Part shown: positions 9,132-17,732 of the stretch, piece after piece
How the letters are laid out: each line of letters opens with the position of its first letter
How positions within the stretch are numbered: position 1 is the stretch's first letter
From: Polaribacter sp. KT25b
GTDB lineage: Bacteria > Bacteroidota > Bacteroidia > Flavobacteriales > Flavobacteriaceae
Direction of reading: 5' to 3'
Length of the DNA stretch: 64,000 nt
NCBI RefSeq assembly: GCF_900105145.1
Contig: NZ_LT629752.1
Coordinates: 3,849,501 to 3,913,500, forward strand
Translations under genes and position numbers: made by a program
Notes under the pieces: model-generated
Told to the model about the DNA's origin: nothing
Databases searched by the model: none
Seen by the model: the letters and a program-made list of their open reading frames with translations, nothing else

Positions 9132-10142
9132 TTATATAAAACTCTTAAATAATGTGTTTCTTAAAATGAATTCTAATATTAAAAATCCAAGAGCTAAAAA
9201 AACTAATTCTCTATATAATTCTTGATAATTGTAATATTTAAATTCTTCTATTTTTGTTTTTTCGAGCTTATCAATTTCATCATAAATTTCTTTTAATGAA
9301 TTGTTGTCTGTTGCTCTAAAATATTTTCCTTGCGTTTCTGTTGCTATTTCTTTAAGCAATTCTTCGTCAATTTCAACTTGTTGTTTTCTAAAATTTAAAA
9401 GACCAGTTCTAGGATCTTTACTCCAAGGAAAATCTGCCATTCCGTTGGTTCCAATTCCTATCGTGTATACTTTGATTTCTAATTCTTTTGCAAGTTCTGT
9501 AGCAGTTCTTGGATCTATGTTTCCAGAGTTGTTTACACCATCAGTCAATAAAATAATAACTTTAGATTTTGCCTTACTTTCTTTTAATCTATTTACGCCA
9601 GAGCCTAAACCCATTCCTATTGCTGTTCCGCCATCTAATTGTCCCCAATGTAATTCAGAAATAGTACGTTTTACAATGCTTTTATCGCTTGTAATAGGTG
9701 TTTGTGTGAAACTTTCACCTGCGTAAACAACAATTCCTATTCTATCATTTGGTCTTCTATCAACAAAATTTACAGCCACTTTTTTAAGCGCTTCTAGTCT
9801 GTTGGGTTTTAAATCTCGAGCCAACATACTTGCAGAAACATCAATAGCCATAACAATATCTATACCTCTGTTTGTTTTTGTTTTTTTACTAACAGAAACA
9901 TTTCTAGGTCTAGCCAAAGCAACTATAATTGCCGCTAAAGCAAAGAGTCTTAAAAGGTGTAAAATTGGTTTTAATTTAGGTAAAATCGACGCTTTTGCTT
10001 TAAAACCTTTTACACTTGGTATGGTTAAAACTGCGGCATCTTTTTTGCGCATAAAGAAATACCAAATTGCTAAAAGCGGAATTAAAATCAACAGCCATAA
10101 AAACTCCGGATTTAGAAATTCAAAATTATTCCAATTCATCAT
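9132..10142 (-). CDS. batA: BatA-type von Willebrand factor A membrane protein
   Basis: 336 residues (starts MMNWNNFEF; the second Met is equally possible). Hydrophobic helices lie at ~13-28 and ~62-80, a VWA domain spans ~90-290 with MAIDVSASM as the MIDAS motif, and a C-terminal helix ends the protein. It is paralogous to batB, as usual in this operon. The start overlaps the end of the upstream gene by ~17 bp, so translational coupling is likely. Probable partners are the MoxR ATPase and the DUF58 protein upstream; function is inferred from the family. Confidence 0.87.
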   Translation of the reverse strand: MMNWNNFEFLNPEFLWLLILIPLLAIWYFFMRKKDAAVLTIPSVKGFKAKASILPKLKPILHLLRLFALAAIIVALARPRNVSVSKKTKTNRGIDIVMAIDVSASMLARDLKPNRLEALKKVAVNFVDRRPNDRIGIVVYAGESFTQTPITSDKSIVKRTISELHWGQLDGGTAIGMGLGSGVNRLKESKAKSKVIILLTDGVNNSGNIDPRTATELAKELEIKVYTIGIGTNGMADFPWSKDPRTGLLNFRKQQVEIDEELLKEIATETQGKYFRATDNNSLKEIYDEIDKLEKTKIEEFKYYNYQELYRELVFLALGFLILEFILRNTLFKSFI

Positions 10143-11040
10143 TTTTTCTAACTGGTTTTGGTTTTAAATTACTAATAATATCAAGTGCATCTTTTCTGTC
10201 TTCTTCAATTTCTAAAGACAAAGGTTTAGATTTTGCAAATTTTACTAAATCTGCCTCTTGCAGTAATTCTTTTAATTTTTTAATGGTTTCTTTTGATGTT
10301 CTTATTGTTTCTGCTTCATTAAAATCTTTTAACATTTCTACAACTTCATCCGTAGTTTTTTCTAAAGCAGGTACACTTAATTCGCGTTCAATATAACCAC
10401 GCACAATTTCTGTTAATTCACTATAATATTCTTTAACTTTATTGTTCTGCCATAAAAGTTTTTCATCCAATTCATTTAATTTAAAGACAGCTTCTTCGAA
10501 AGGTGGTAAAACTCTAAAAGTTGGTGTATCTTCTTCAATTTTTCTTTTTCTGATAACAAACCAGTAAATCCAAAAACCAATTATTGCTAAAGCAGCAATA
10601 AGTATATAAATGTATATTTTAAAATCATCAAAAGTATAAGGTTCTGCTTTGATGGTTTTTATAGGATATTTCTTAACTTTTGTGGTATCAATGGCAACTG
10701 TAGCAACATTTACCAATAAAGAATCTGTAAGATACGCTTGGTTTTTTACAAATACGTGTTGCTGCGGAATGTAATATGCGCCACTATCAAAACCAGTTAT
10801 AATATACTTTTGAATAAGCATATTATTAAGAGTATCAATCTTTGCAGAATCAACTACTTCTAATCCTTTTAATGCTAGTTTTGGCAAAATAACATCGTCA
10901 ATTTCATTTACAGAAATTTTTAAATTAAATTGTTCGCCAATTCTAATTCGCGACGTTTCAATTTGCGCTTTAACCATCGGATTTTGGGCAAAACTAATTG
11001 TCGTTATCAGTAAAAAAATATGTAAAATGTATTTTTTCAT
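10126..11040 (-). CDS. Signal-peptide membrane protein of the bat operon
   Basis: 304 residues from MKKYILHIFLL; a start 36 bp upstream is open, but this one gives a clean signal peptide ending near SFAQ. Residues ~20-140 look like a periplasmic beta-rich domain. One membrane helix follows (~150-168, IYIYILIAALAIIGFWIYWF). The charged cytoplasmic tail contains EEAVFKLNELDEKLLW, a pattern seen in DUF4381-like proteins of VWA/MoxR operons. It sits between the DUF58 gene and batA, a position usually filled by an unnamed membrane protein. I cannot assign a biochemical function; it may anchor the complex. Confidence 0.75.
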   Translation of the reverse strand: MKKYILHIFLLITTISFAQNPMVKAQIETSRIRIGEQFNLKISVNEIDDVILPKLALKGLEVVDSAKIDTLNNMLIQKYIITGFDSGAYYIPQQHVFVKNQAYLTDSLLVNVATVAIDTTKVKKYPIKTIKAEPYTFDDFKIYIYILIAALAIIGFWIYWFVIRKRKIEEDTPTFRVLPPFEEAVFKLNELDEKLLWQNNKVKEYYSELTEIVRGYIERELSVPALEKTTDEVVEMLKDFNEAETIRTSKETIKKLKELLQEADLVKFAKSKPLSLEIEEDRKDALDIISNLKPKPVRKNDELE

Positions 11041-11047
11041 TTTTTGC

Positions 11048-11917
11048 TTATCTTCCTTTATGTTTAAAATAGCCAAGTAATTTTTTTACGTAACCTTCAT
11101 CAACCCTTGTGTTTATTGTACCTGCACCACATCTTTTAAAAGTGTTAACGTAATAATCTGTTAATCTTAGCGCATTTGCTTTGTAATTTCTTCGGATTGA
11201 TTTTGAAGACGTATTTATCAACTGTACAGCTCCAGTTTCTGCATCTAACATTTGAACCATTCCTAAATTCGGAATTTCCTCATCATGTTTATCAAAAATT
11301 CTGATTCCTGTTAAATCGTGTTTTCTAGCAGCAATTTTTAATGTTTTTTCATAATCATCATCAATAAAATCTGATAACATAAAAACAATTGCTTTCTTTT
11401 TCATCACGCTTGATAAAAATTTTAAAGCCACAGAAATATCTGTTTTTTTACTTTTTGGTTTAAATTCTATCAGTTCTCTAATAATTCGTAAAACGTGACT
11501 TTTTCCTTTTTTAGGCGGAATAAATAACTCAATATCATCAGAAAATAAAATTAAACCTACTTTATCATTATTTTGAGTGGCAGAAAAGGCTAGTGTTGCT
11601 GCAATTTCTGTAACCGTATCTTTTTTAAATTGAGTTGATGTTCCAAAAGATTCTGATCCAGAAATATCTACCATTAACATCATTGTTAACTCACGTTCTT
11701 CCTCAAAAACTTTAATATAAGGTTCATTGTAACGTGCGGTAACATTCCAATCAATAGCTCTTACATCATCGCCAAATTGATATTGTCTTACTTCAGAAAA
11801 AGTCATACCACGCCCTTTGAATGATGAATGATATTCACCTCCAAAAATATGATCAGACAAACGTCTTGTCTTAATCTCAATTTTACGAACTTTTTTAAGT
11901 ATCTCTTTAGTTTCCAT
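11048..11917 (-). CDS. DUF58 domain protein of the MoxR/Bat system
   Basis: 289 residues. It carries the DUF58 signature FSEVRQYQFGDDVRAIDWNVTAR (quoted in part: QYQFGDDVRAIDWN, ~44-57), then a VWA-like fold with MMLMVDISGS. No membrane helix is evident, so it is probably cytoplasmic or peripheral. DUF58 proteins almost always accompany MoxR ATPases and VWA proteins and are thought to work with them as a chaperone-like module. The gene follows moxR after a 67-bp gap made of GCTAAAAG/GCTTTTAG-type repeats and precedes the membrane-protein gene by 7 bp. Confidence 0.88.
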   Translation of the reverse strand: METKEILKKVRKIEIKTRRLSDHIFGGEYHSSFKGRGMTFSEVRQYQFGDDVRAIDWNVTARYNEPYIKVFEEERELTMMLMVDISGSESFGTSTQFKKDTVTEIAATLAFSATQNNDKVGLILFSDDIELFIPPKKGKSHVLRIIRELIEFKPKSKKTDISVALKFLSSVMKKKAIVFMLSDFIDDDYEKTLKIAARKHDLTGIRIFDKHDEEIPNLGMVQMLDAETGAVQLINTSSKSIRRNYKANALRLTDYYVNTFKRCGAGTINTRVDEGYVKKLLGYFKHKGR

Positions 11918-11984
11918 TTTATGCTGTTGGCTTTTGGTAGGTTAGCTTTTAGCGAAAGGCTAAAGGCAATTAGCTAATAGCTTT

Positions 11985-12974
11985 CTAAGGTACTTCTACT
12001 TCGTTTATAATTGAATTTATAATGTCTTCTGAAGTTACATTTTCTGCTTCTGCTTCATACGTAATACCAATTCTGTGACGTAAAACATCAAAAACAACGG
12101 CTCTAACATCTTCTGGAATTACATATCCTCTTCTTTTGATAAAAGCATAACATTTAGCAGCTTTTGCTAAGTTGATACTTCCACGAGGTGATGCTCCAAA
12201 ACTTATTAAATCTTTTAATTTTGGTAAATTATATTTCTCTGGATAACGAGTTGCGAAAATAATATCAAGAATATATTTCTCAATTTTTTCATCCATATAA
12301 ACTTCATTAGCAACTTCTCTTGCTCTTAAAATTTGTTCTACAGTTATTACCGGATTTACAGTTGCAAATCCGCCAGATAAATTTTGACGCATAATAACTT
12401 GTTCGTCTTGTAGTTTTGGATAATCGATAACCACTTTTAGCATAAATCTATCAACTTGTGCTTCTGGTAAAGGATATGTTCCTTCTTGTTCTACAGGGTT
12501 TTGTGTTGCCATTACTAAGAAAGGTTCTTCTAATTTAAAAGTAGTATCACCAATTGTAATTTGACGTTCTTGCATCGCTTCTAATAAAGCAGATTGCACT
12601 TTTGCAGGCGCTCTGTTTATCTCATCCGCTAATACAAAGTTTGCGAAAATTGGACCTTTCTTTATAGAAAAATCATTTACTTTCATGTTGTAAATCATTG
12701 TTCCTACAACATCCGCAGGTAATAAATCTGGTGTAAATTGCACTCTACTAAAACTTGCTTGTACAGCTTTCGCTAAAGTGTTAATGGCTAAAGTTTTTGC
12801 CAAACCAGGTACACCTTCAAGTAAAATATGCCCATTACCAAGTAAGCCAATTAACAAACTTTCAATCATTTGTTTTTGTCCAATAATTACTTTATTCATT
12901 TCTAAAGTAAGAATATCTATAAAGGCACTTTCTCTTTCTATTTTTTCATTAATAGCTCTTACATCTACATCCAT
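11985..12974 (-). CDS. moxR: MoxR-family AAA+ ATPase
   Basis: 329 residues. Walker A is GVPGLAKT within LLEGVPGLAKTLAIN (~52-66). Walker B is in FVLADEINRAP (~114-124), followed by LLEAMQERQITIG, and sensor 1 is in VMATQNPVEQEGTYPLPEAQ. MoxR ATPases act as chaperones in metal insertion or complex assembly with VWA partners. It is the first gene of the operon, with a TAGCTTTG promoter element and a perfect palindrome just upstream. Confidence 0.92.
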   Translation of the reverse strand: MDVDVRAINEKIERESAFIDILTLEMNKVIIGQKQMIESLLIGLLGNGHILLEGVPGLAKTLAINTLAKAVQASFSRVQFTPDLLPADVVGTMIYNMKVNDFSIKKGPIFANFVLADEINRAPAKVQSALLEAMQERQITIGDTTFKLEEPFLVMATQNPVEQEGTYPLPEAQVDRFMLKVVIDYPKLQDEQVIMRQNLSGGFATVNPVITVEQILRAREVANEVYMDEKIEKYILDIIFATRYPEKYNLPKLKDLISFGASPRGSINLAKAAKCYAFIKRRGYVIPEDVRAVVFDVLRHRIGITYEAEAENVTSEDIINSIINEVEVP

Positions 12975-13005
12975 TGTATATTTATTAGGTATTATTTTTT
13001 TGAAA

Positions 13006-13042
13006 CAAAGCTACAATTTTAACAAAATTCTTTTTGTTAAAA
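13006..13042 (-). promoter_or_regulatory. moxR/bat promoter with an adjoining palindrome
   Basis: On the minus strand TAGCTTTG (13006-13013) matches the Bacteroidota TAnnTTTG -7 element, 32 bp from the moxR ATG. Immediately upstream is a perfect palindrome with 11-bp arms, TTTTAACAAAA (13017-13027) and TTTTGTTAAAA (13032-13042), with a 4-nt spacer. Its place over the -33 region suggests an operator. Confidence 0.55.
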
Positions 13043-13214
13043 GAAGGTTAAAGATGTTTTTTAAAATTACTTTTTTAAATAGATGATAATTATTGTGTTA
13101 AAAAAAATATGTATTATTTAAATTTAATTTAAAAACGTTATTTTTTTGTTAAATTAAATAGGAATACTCGATATATTAATCAATATTTGTGTATAACTCA
13201 AAATTTTATTGAAT

Positions 13215-16076
13215 ATGAAAAAAAATGACATTTTAAAAACATTAATGTTTTCTTTCTTGTTTTTGTTACCATTAATAATGGCGGCACAAACAATAAAAGG
13301 AAAAGTTACAGACTCATCTGGAGGTGCTTTGCCTTATATGAATGTAGTTGAAAAAGGAACTACTAATGGAACCGTTACAGATGATAACGGAGAATTTTCT
13401 ATACCTGTAAAAGAATTACCAATAAAATTAGTAATTTCTTCTATGGGTTTTAAAACTAAAGAAGTTACAGTGAATAAGGCGTCTTATTTAACAATAGTTG
13501 TAAAAGAAGATAATGCTTTAGGAGAAGTTGTTATTATTGGGTCTAGAAATAAATCTAGAACAATGATTGATACTCCTGTTCCTATAGATATTATAAGTAT
13601 GGAAAATCTTTCTAATTCAGGAGCTCAAACTTCTGTTACAGAAATATTAAATTATGTGGCGCCTTCATTTACATCAACTACACAAACAGTTTCTGATGGT
13701 ACAGATCATGTAGATCCAGCGTCTTTAAGAGGTTTAGGGCCAGATCAAGTATTGGTTTTAATTAATGGGAAAAGACGTCATAAATCTGCCTTAGTAAATG
13801 TAAATGGTACAGTTGGTACAGGTACAGTTGGTACAGATATGAACTCTATTCCCACTGCTTCTATTGAAAGAATTGAAGTTTTACGTGATGGTGCAGCTGC
13901 TCAATATGGTTCTGATGCAATTGCTGGAGTAATTAACATTGTTTTAAAGAAAGCTACTAATGAGTTAGCAATAAATATTAACAGTGGTGCAAATTTTAGT
14001 GAACATTCTAACCAATATAATGAAGGTGGTGTAGATGGCGAAAAATTTCAAATTGATGCAAATTATGGTGTAGATTTAGGAGATAATGGTGGTTATATTA
14101 ATTTTACAGGATCTTTAGCTACAAGAGGCGCAACCAATAGAAGTGATTCTATGGGGCAACCAATTTACACAATGTTTGATATTGCTACACGTAACTTAGG
14201 TTATGATGCAGCCTTTGCAATGAACCCAAGTGCATTAGCATCCTATGTTGGTGGTTTAGATCCGTCTTTGCAAGCAGTTTATGATGCTGGTATAGCAAAT
14301 GGAGATTCATTTTTAGACATTATTTCTTCTAATGGAAATAATGGAGCAGTATCAGAATATGAATTAACACAAAGAGGTTTAACTCGTGATGATTTTAGAA
14401 TGAAAGTAGGACAATCTAAACTGCGTTCTGGACAGTTTATGATGAATATGGAGTTGCCTTTGGATGATAATGGAGCTACATTTTATTCTTTTGGGGGTCT
14501 AAGTTTTAGAGACGGTTTAGCAGCAGGTTTTTTTAGAAGACCAGCTTATACCGATGGACGTGGAAATACAGATGCTTATGCTAACGGTTTTTTACCTCAT
14601 ATTGCATCTCGTGTAATAGATAAATCATTTGCAGCAGGAATTAAAGGTAAAATAGGAGAATGGGATGTTGATTTCTCTAATACTTATGGTGTAAATAGTT
14701 TTGATTTTACGATTGTAAATACAACCAATGCAACTTTAGGAGCTTCATCTCCAAATGAATTTGAAGCTGGAGGATTTTCTTTTGCACAAAATACTACTAA
14801 TTTAGATGTGTCTAAGTTTTATGAAGATACTTTTGAAGGATTAAATGTTGCTTTTGGAGGGGAATATCGTGTTGAAAATTATCAATTACTTGCAGGTGAA
14901 GAATCTTCATACACAGCCTATGATGTATATGGAGAGCCTGTAAACAATCTTACATTAGATAGTGATAAAGTTAAAAGTTATTTTGGTGGTAATGTACCTG
15001 GAGGCGCTCAAGTTTTCCCAGGATATAGGCCAGAAAATGAAGTAGATCAAAACAGAAATAGTTTTGCAACTTACTTAGATTTAGAGGCAGATTTATCTGA
15101 ATCTTTTTTAGTAAGCGCTGCAATACGTTATGAGAATTATAATGATTTTGGAGATGTTTTTAATTGGAAAATAGCTTCTAGATTTAAAGCTTCTGATAAT
15201 TTTGCAATTCGTGCTGCAATTAGTACTGGTTTTAGAGCGCCAGATTTACATCAAATTTATTTTAATGCAACTGCTACACAATTTGTTGGTGGCTTACCAA
15301 TAGAGCAAGGAACTTTCGCAAACAATAGTAGATTAGCAGATTTAATTGGAATTCCAACACTAAAAGAAGAAACTTCTCAAAATTTTAGTTTAGGTTTAAC
15401 AGCTAAATTACCAGAGTCAAAAATAAAAATTACTGTAGATGCTTATATGGTAAATGTTGATGATAGAGTTGGTTTAACAAGAAGTTATAGCCCTAGTGGA
15501 GCTGAACAAACAGCAATTTTTGATGCAGCAGCAGCAGGAGCAGCTAAGTTTTTTACCAATGGTTTTGATACAGAGTCTAGCGGATTAGATATTGTAATTG
15601 ATCAAAATATGAGTATTGGAGAAAATGGTACTTTGAATAATATTTTATCAGGAACATTCTCTAAAACAGAAATTAAAAATGTAAAATCTATTCTTGGAAC
15701 TGAAATTTTAGATGCTACTTTAAAAGGTTATATACAAGATGCAATGCCAAGAACGAAGTTTAATTTAACTAATAGTTATAAAACTGGTAAGTTTAGTGCT
15801 ATGTTACGAAATGTTTATTTTGGTTCTGTAAATGACCCAGACTTTGCAGGAGCAGTAACTTATGATGCAAAAATTATTACGGATTTAACTTTTGGTTATG
15901 AAGTAACAGAGAATTTAAGATTAACTGTTGGATCTAATAATTTATTAGACGTATACCCAGATGAAGTGCCTACAGCAAGTAATTATGGAGGTCAATTCAT
16001 CTTTTCAAGAAGAACTTCTCAATTTGGGTTTAATGGAAGATACGTATTTGGTAAATTAACATTCACTTTAAAATAA
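13215..16076 (+). CDS. TonB-dependent receptor with N-terminal carboxypeptidase-like domain
   Basis: About 953 residues from MKKNDILK; an upstream TTG is open but unlikely. A signal peptide ends near IMAAQ. A carboxypeptidase-regulatory-like domain follows (~25-100, VTDSSGGALPYMNVVEKGTT), then the TonB plug (~125-235, with SLRGLGPDQVLVLINGKRR and RDGAAAQYGSDAIAGVINIV), then a ~700-residue barrel ending in YVFGKLTFTLK. This is an outer-membrane, energy-dependent importer. It is not a SusC of the usual length and has no SusD next to it; the downstream lipoprotein may be its surface partner. The substrate cannot be told from sequence. Confidence 0.9.
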   Translation: MKKNDILKTLMFSFLFLLPLIMAAQTIKGKVTDSSGGALPYMNVVEKGTTNGTVTDDNGEFSIPVKELPIKLVISSMGFKTKEVTVNKASYLTIVVKEDNALGEVVIIGSRNKSRTMIDTPVPIDIISMENLSNSGAQTSVTEILNYVAPSFTSTTQTVSDGTDHVDPASLRGLGPDQVLVLINGKRRHKSALVNVNGTVGTGTVGTDMNSIPTASIERIEVLRDGAAAQYGSDAIAGVINIVLKKATNELAININSGANFSEHSNQYNEGGVDGEKFQIDANYGVDLGDNGGYINFTGSLATRGATNRSDSMGQPIYTMFDIATRNLGYDAAFAMNPSALASYVGGLDPSLQAVYDAGIANGDSFLDIISSNGNNGAVSEYELTQRGLTRDDFRMKVGQSKLRSGQFMMNMELPLDDNGATFYSFGGLSFRDGLAAGFFRRPAYTDGRGNTDAYANGFLPHIASRVIDKSFAAGIKGKIGEWDVDFSNTYGVNSFDFTIVNTTNATLGASSPNEFEAGGFSFAQNTTNLDVSKFYEDTFEGLNVAFGGEYRVENYQLLAGEESSYTAYDVYGEPVNNLTLDSDKVKSYFGGNVPGGAQVFPGYRPENEVDQNRNSFATYLDLEADLSESFLVSAAIRYENYNDFGDVFNWKIASRFKASDNFAIRAAISTGFRAPDLHQIYFNATATQFVGGLPIEQGTFANNSRLADLIGIPTLKEETSQNFSLGLTAKLPESKIKITVDAYMVNVDDRVGLTRSYSPSGAEQTAIFDAAAAGAAKFFTNGFDTESSGLDIVIDQNMSIGENGTLNNILSGTFSKTEIKNVKSILGTEILDATLKGYIQDAMPRTKFNLTNSYKTGKFSAMLRNVYFGSVNDPDFAGAVTYDAKIITDLTFGYEVTENLRLTVGSNNLLDVYPDEVPTASNYGGQFIFSRRTSQFGFNGRYVFGKLTFTLK

Positions 16077-16081
16077 AAACG

Positions 16082-16906
16082 ATGAAGAATATTAATAAAT
16101 TTTTAGGAATTGCACTTTTAAGTGTTAGCATAAGTTTTCTAAGCTGTGATAATAGCGAAGATTTTGATGAAGTTGTTTCTCAAATTGAAACTACAGATAT
16201 AGTGAACACTATTTTTATAGAAACAGATGCTACGCAACAAGAAGTAGCTATTGCAAATGTAGACGAAAGTCAAAATATTACTGTAGGTGTAAATACTGCA
16301 ATTTCCACAGATGTAGATTTCACTTTTAATGTTACAAAAGATGGTAGTGCAGCTGTATTGAATACAGATTATACTGTTGACAATACTTCTTTACTTTCTG
16401 GAGATACAAATATAACTGCTAATGTTACTTTTTTGGCAGCAGGTAGGTATGAGGTGTTTGTGGCTGGTAGTTCTTCTGCAGACTTAACTATTGTAGAAAA
16501 TAAATCTATCTTTTTGGTTCCAAGTCCAGTTAAATATACATTTGAATGGGCAGATGATTTTTATGATTATGATGTTTTTATTTTTGATGTGCTAGACCCT
16601 AATTTGGTAGATGTATATGATAATTTTGATTCTTCATTGGTTACAACAGTTTATGGGTATAGTGGTGAAACTGTAGCTTTAGAAGAAATTTCAACAGCTT
16701 TACCTATTGGCTCAGCTTATATTTTTGTTGAAGATTATTGGAATGATAATAATGCGAGTGATCCAGTTGTTTTAACAATTACTGTTGCAGGAGAAAGCCC
16801 TCAAGTATTTAACTTAACAATAGATAAAGATAAGTATGTTTTAAAAATTGAAACATCTCTTAATGCAGATGCTTCTGGTTTAGAATATACGTTTACGGCA
16901 CTTTAA
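16082..16906 (+). CDS. Lipoprotein partner of the TonB-dependent receptor
   Basis: 274 residues. The signal peptide ends in the lipobox SFLSC, with Cys at ~22. The rest is acidic and beta-rich, with two repeating sections resembling extracellular beta-sandwich modules: NITVGVNTAISTDVDFTFNV, then a section with YTFEWADDFYDYDVFIFDV. The gene starts 5 bp after the receptor stop and ends just before a strong terminator, so the two form a closed two-gene unit. It probably sits at the cell surface and helps capture the receptor's substrate. I do not recognise the family. Confidence 0.75.
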   Translation: MKNINKFLGIALLSVSISFLSCDNSEDFDEVVSQIETTDIVNTIFIETDATQQEVAIANVDESQNITVGVNTAISTDVDFTFNVTKDGSAAVLNTDYTVDNTSLLSGDTNITANVTFLAAGRYEVFVAGSSSADLTIVENKSIFLVPSPVKYTFEWADDFYDYDVFIFDVLDPNLVDVYDNFDSSLVTTVYGYSGETVALEEISTALPIGSAYIFVEDYWNDNNASDPVVLTITVAGESPQVFNLTIDKDKYVLKIETSLNADASGLEYTFTAL

Positions 16907-16924
16907 GTAAAACTAATATTTTAT

Positions 16925-16954
16925 AAAAAAGCGGCAAATTTTGCCGCTTTTTTT
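16925..16954. terminator. Bidirectional intrinsic terminator
   Basis: Stem GCGGCAAA/TTTGCCGC flanked by A6 on the left and T7 on the right. It serves the receptor-lipoprotein unit and the convergent lpxH-like gene. Confidence 0.93.
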
Positions 16955-17717
16955 ATTGCTTATATTCAAGTAATTTAAAATTTTCTTCAAACTCTCCATA
17001 TGTAAAATAGTTAATCCAATCACCAAGGTTTATGTATTTGCTATTTTCTTGAAGTTCAACTTCTAAAGGCAAATGTCTATGTCCAAACACAAAATAATCG
17101 TAATGTTTTTCTGTAAGTTTGTATTTACAATATAAAACTAGCCATTCTTTTTCGTTGCCTAAGTATTTTGCGTCTTCATCACCAGAAATCGCTTTGTTTT
17201 TTACGGACATATATTGACCTAATTTTACGCCTAAATCTGGGTGAAGCCATTTATACATCCATTTAAATAAAGGAAATGTAAACACTTTCTTCATGCGTTT
17301 AAAGCCTTTGTCATCAGGGCCTAAACCATCTCCATGACCAATAAAAAATTTTTTATTGTTGATGAGAAATTCTTGTGGTTTGTGATAAACAGGAATGTTT
17401 AATTCTTTTTCAAAATAATCATTCATCCATAAATCATGATTACCAACAAAGAAATAAATAGGAATTCCAGCATCTTTTATTTCTGCTAGTTTTCCTAAAA
17501 CACGCACAAATCCTTTAGGAACAACGGTGTCGTATTCGAACCAAAAATCGAATAAATCGCCTACTAAAAAAATTGCTCCTGCATCTTTTTTAATTTTATT
17601 TAACCAAGCAACAAACTTTTTTTCTCGAGGAAAACTTGCTGCTGCTGTTGGTGCTCCTAAATGTTGATCTGAAGCAAAATATACTTTTTTATTTTCTGAT
17701 GTAGTTATTGTAATCAT
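16953..17717 (-). CDS. lpxH: UDP-2,3-diacylglucosamine diphosphatase-like phosphoesterase (LpxH family)
   Basis: 254 residues of the calcineurin-like phosphoesterase fold with all metal motifs: ASDQHLGAP (DxH), VGDLFDFWFEY (GDxxD), VGNHDLWM (GNHD), IGHGDGLG and FGHRHLPLE (GHxH). LpxH removes UMP from UDP-2,3-diacylglucosamine in lipid A synthesis, at the inner face of the inner membrane. The GDLFDFW and GNHDLWM forms are typical of the Bacteroidota version. It is 15 bp downstream of the S41 peptidase gene. Some relatives are annotated only as metallophosphatases, so the substrate is an inference. Confidence 0.85.
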   Translation of the reverse strand: MITITTSENKKVYFASDQHLGAPTAAASFPREKKFVAWLNKIKKDAGAIFLVGDLFDFWFEYDTVVPKGFVRVLGKLAEIKDAGIPIYFFVGNHDLWMNDYFEKELNIPVYHKPQEFLINNKKFFIGHGDGLGPDDKGFKRMKKVFTFPLFKWMYKWLHPDLGVKLGQYMSVKNKAISGDEDAKYLGNEKEWLVLYCKYKLTEKHYDYFVFGHRHLPLEVELQENSKYINLGDWINYFTYGEFEENFKLLEYKQ

Positions 17718-17732
17718 TAGTGCAAAGAAAAG

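Noticed and set aside
11918..11984. GCTTTTAGC/GCTAAAAG-type repeats as a CRISPR or mobile element
   Set aside because: Only a few imperfect short units occur in 67 bp, with no regular spacing or spacers; most likely an interspersed AT-rich repeat.
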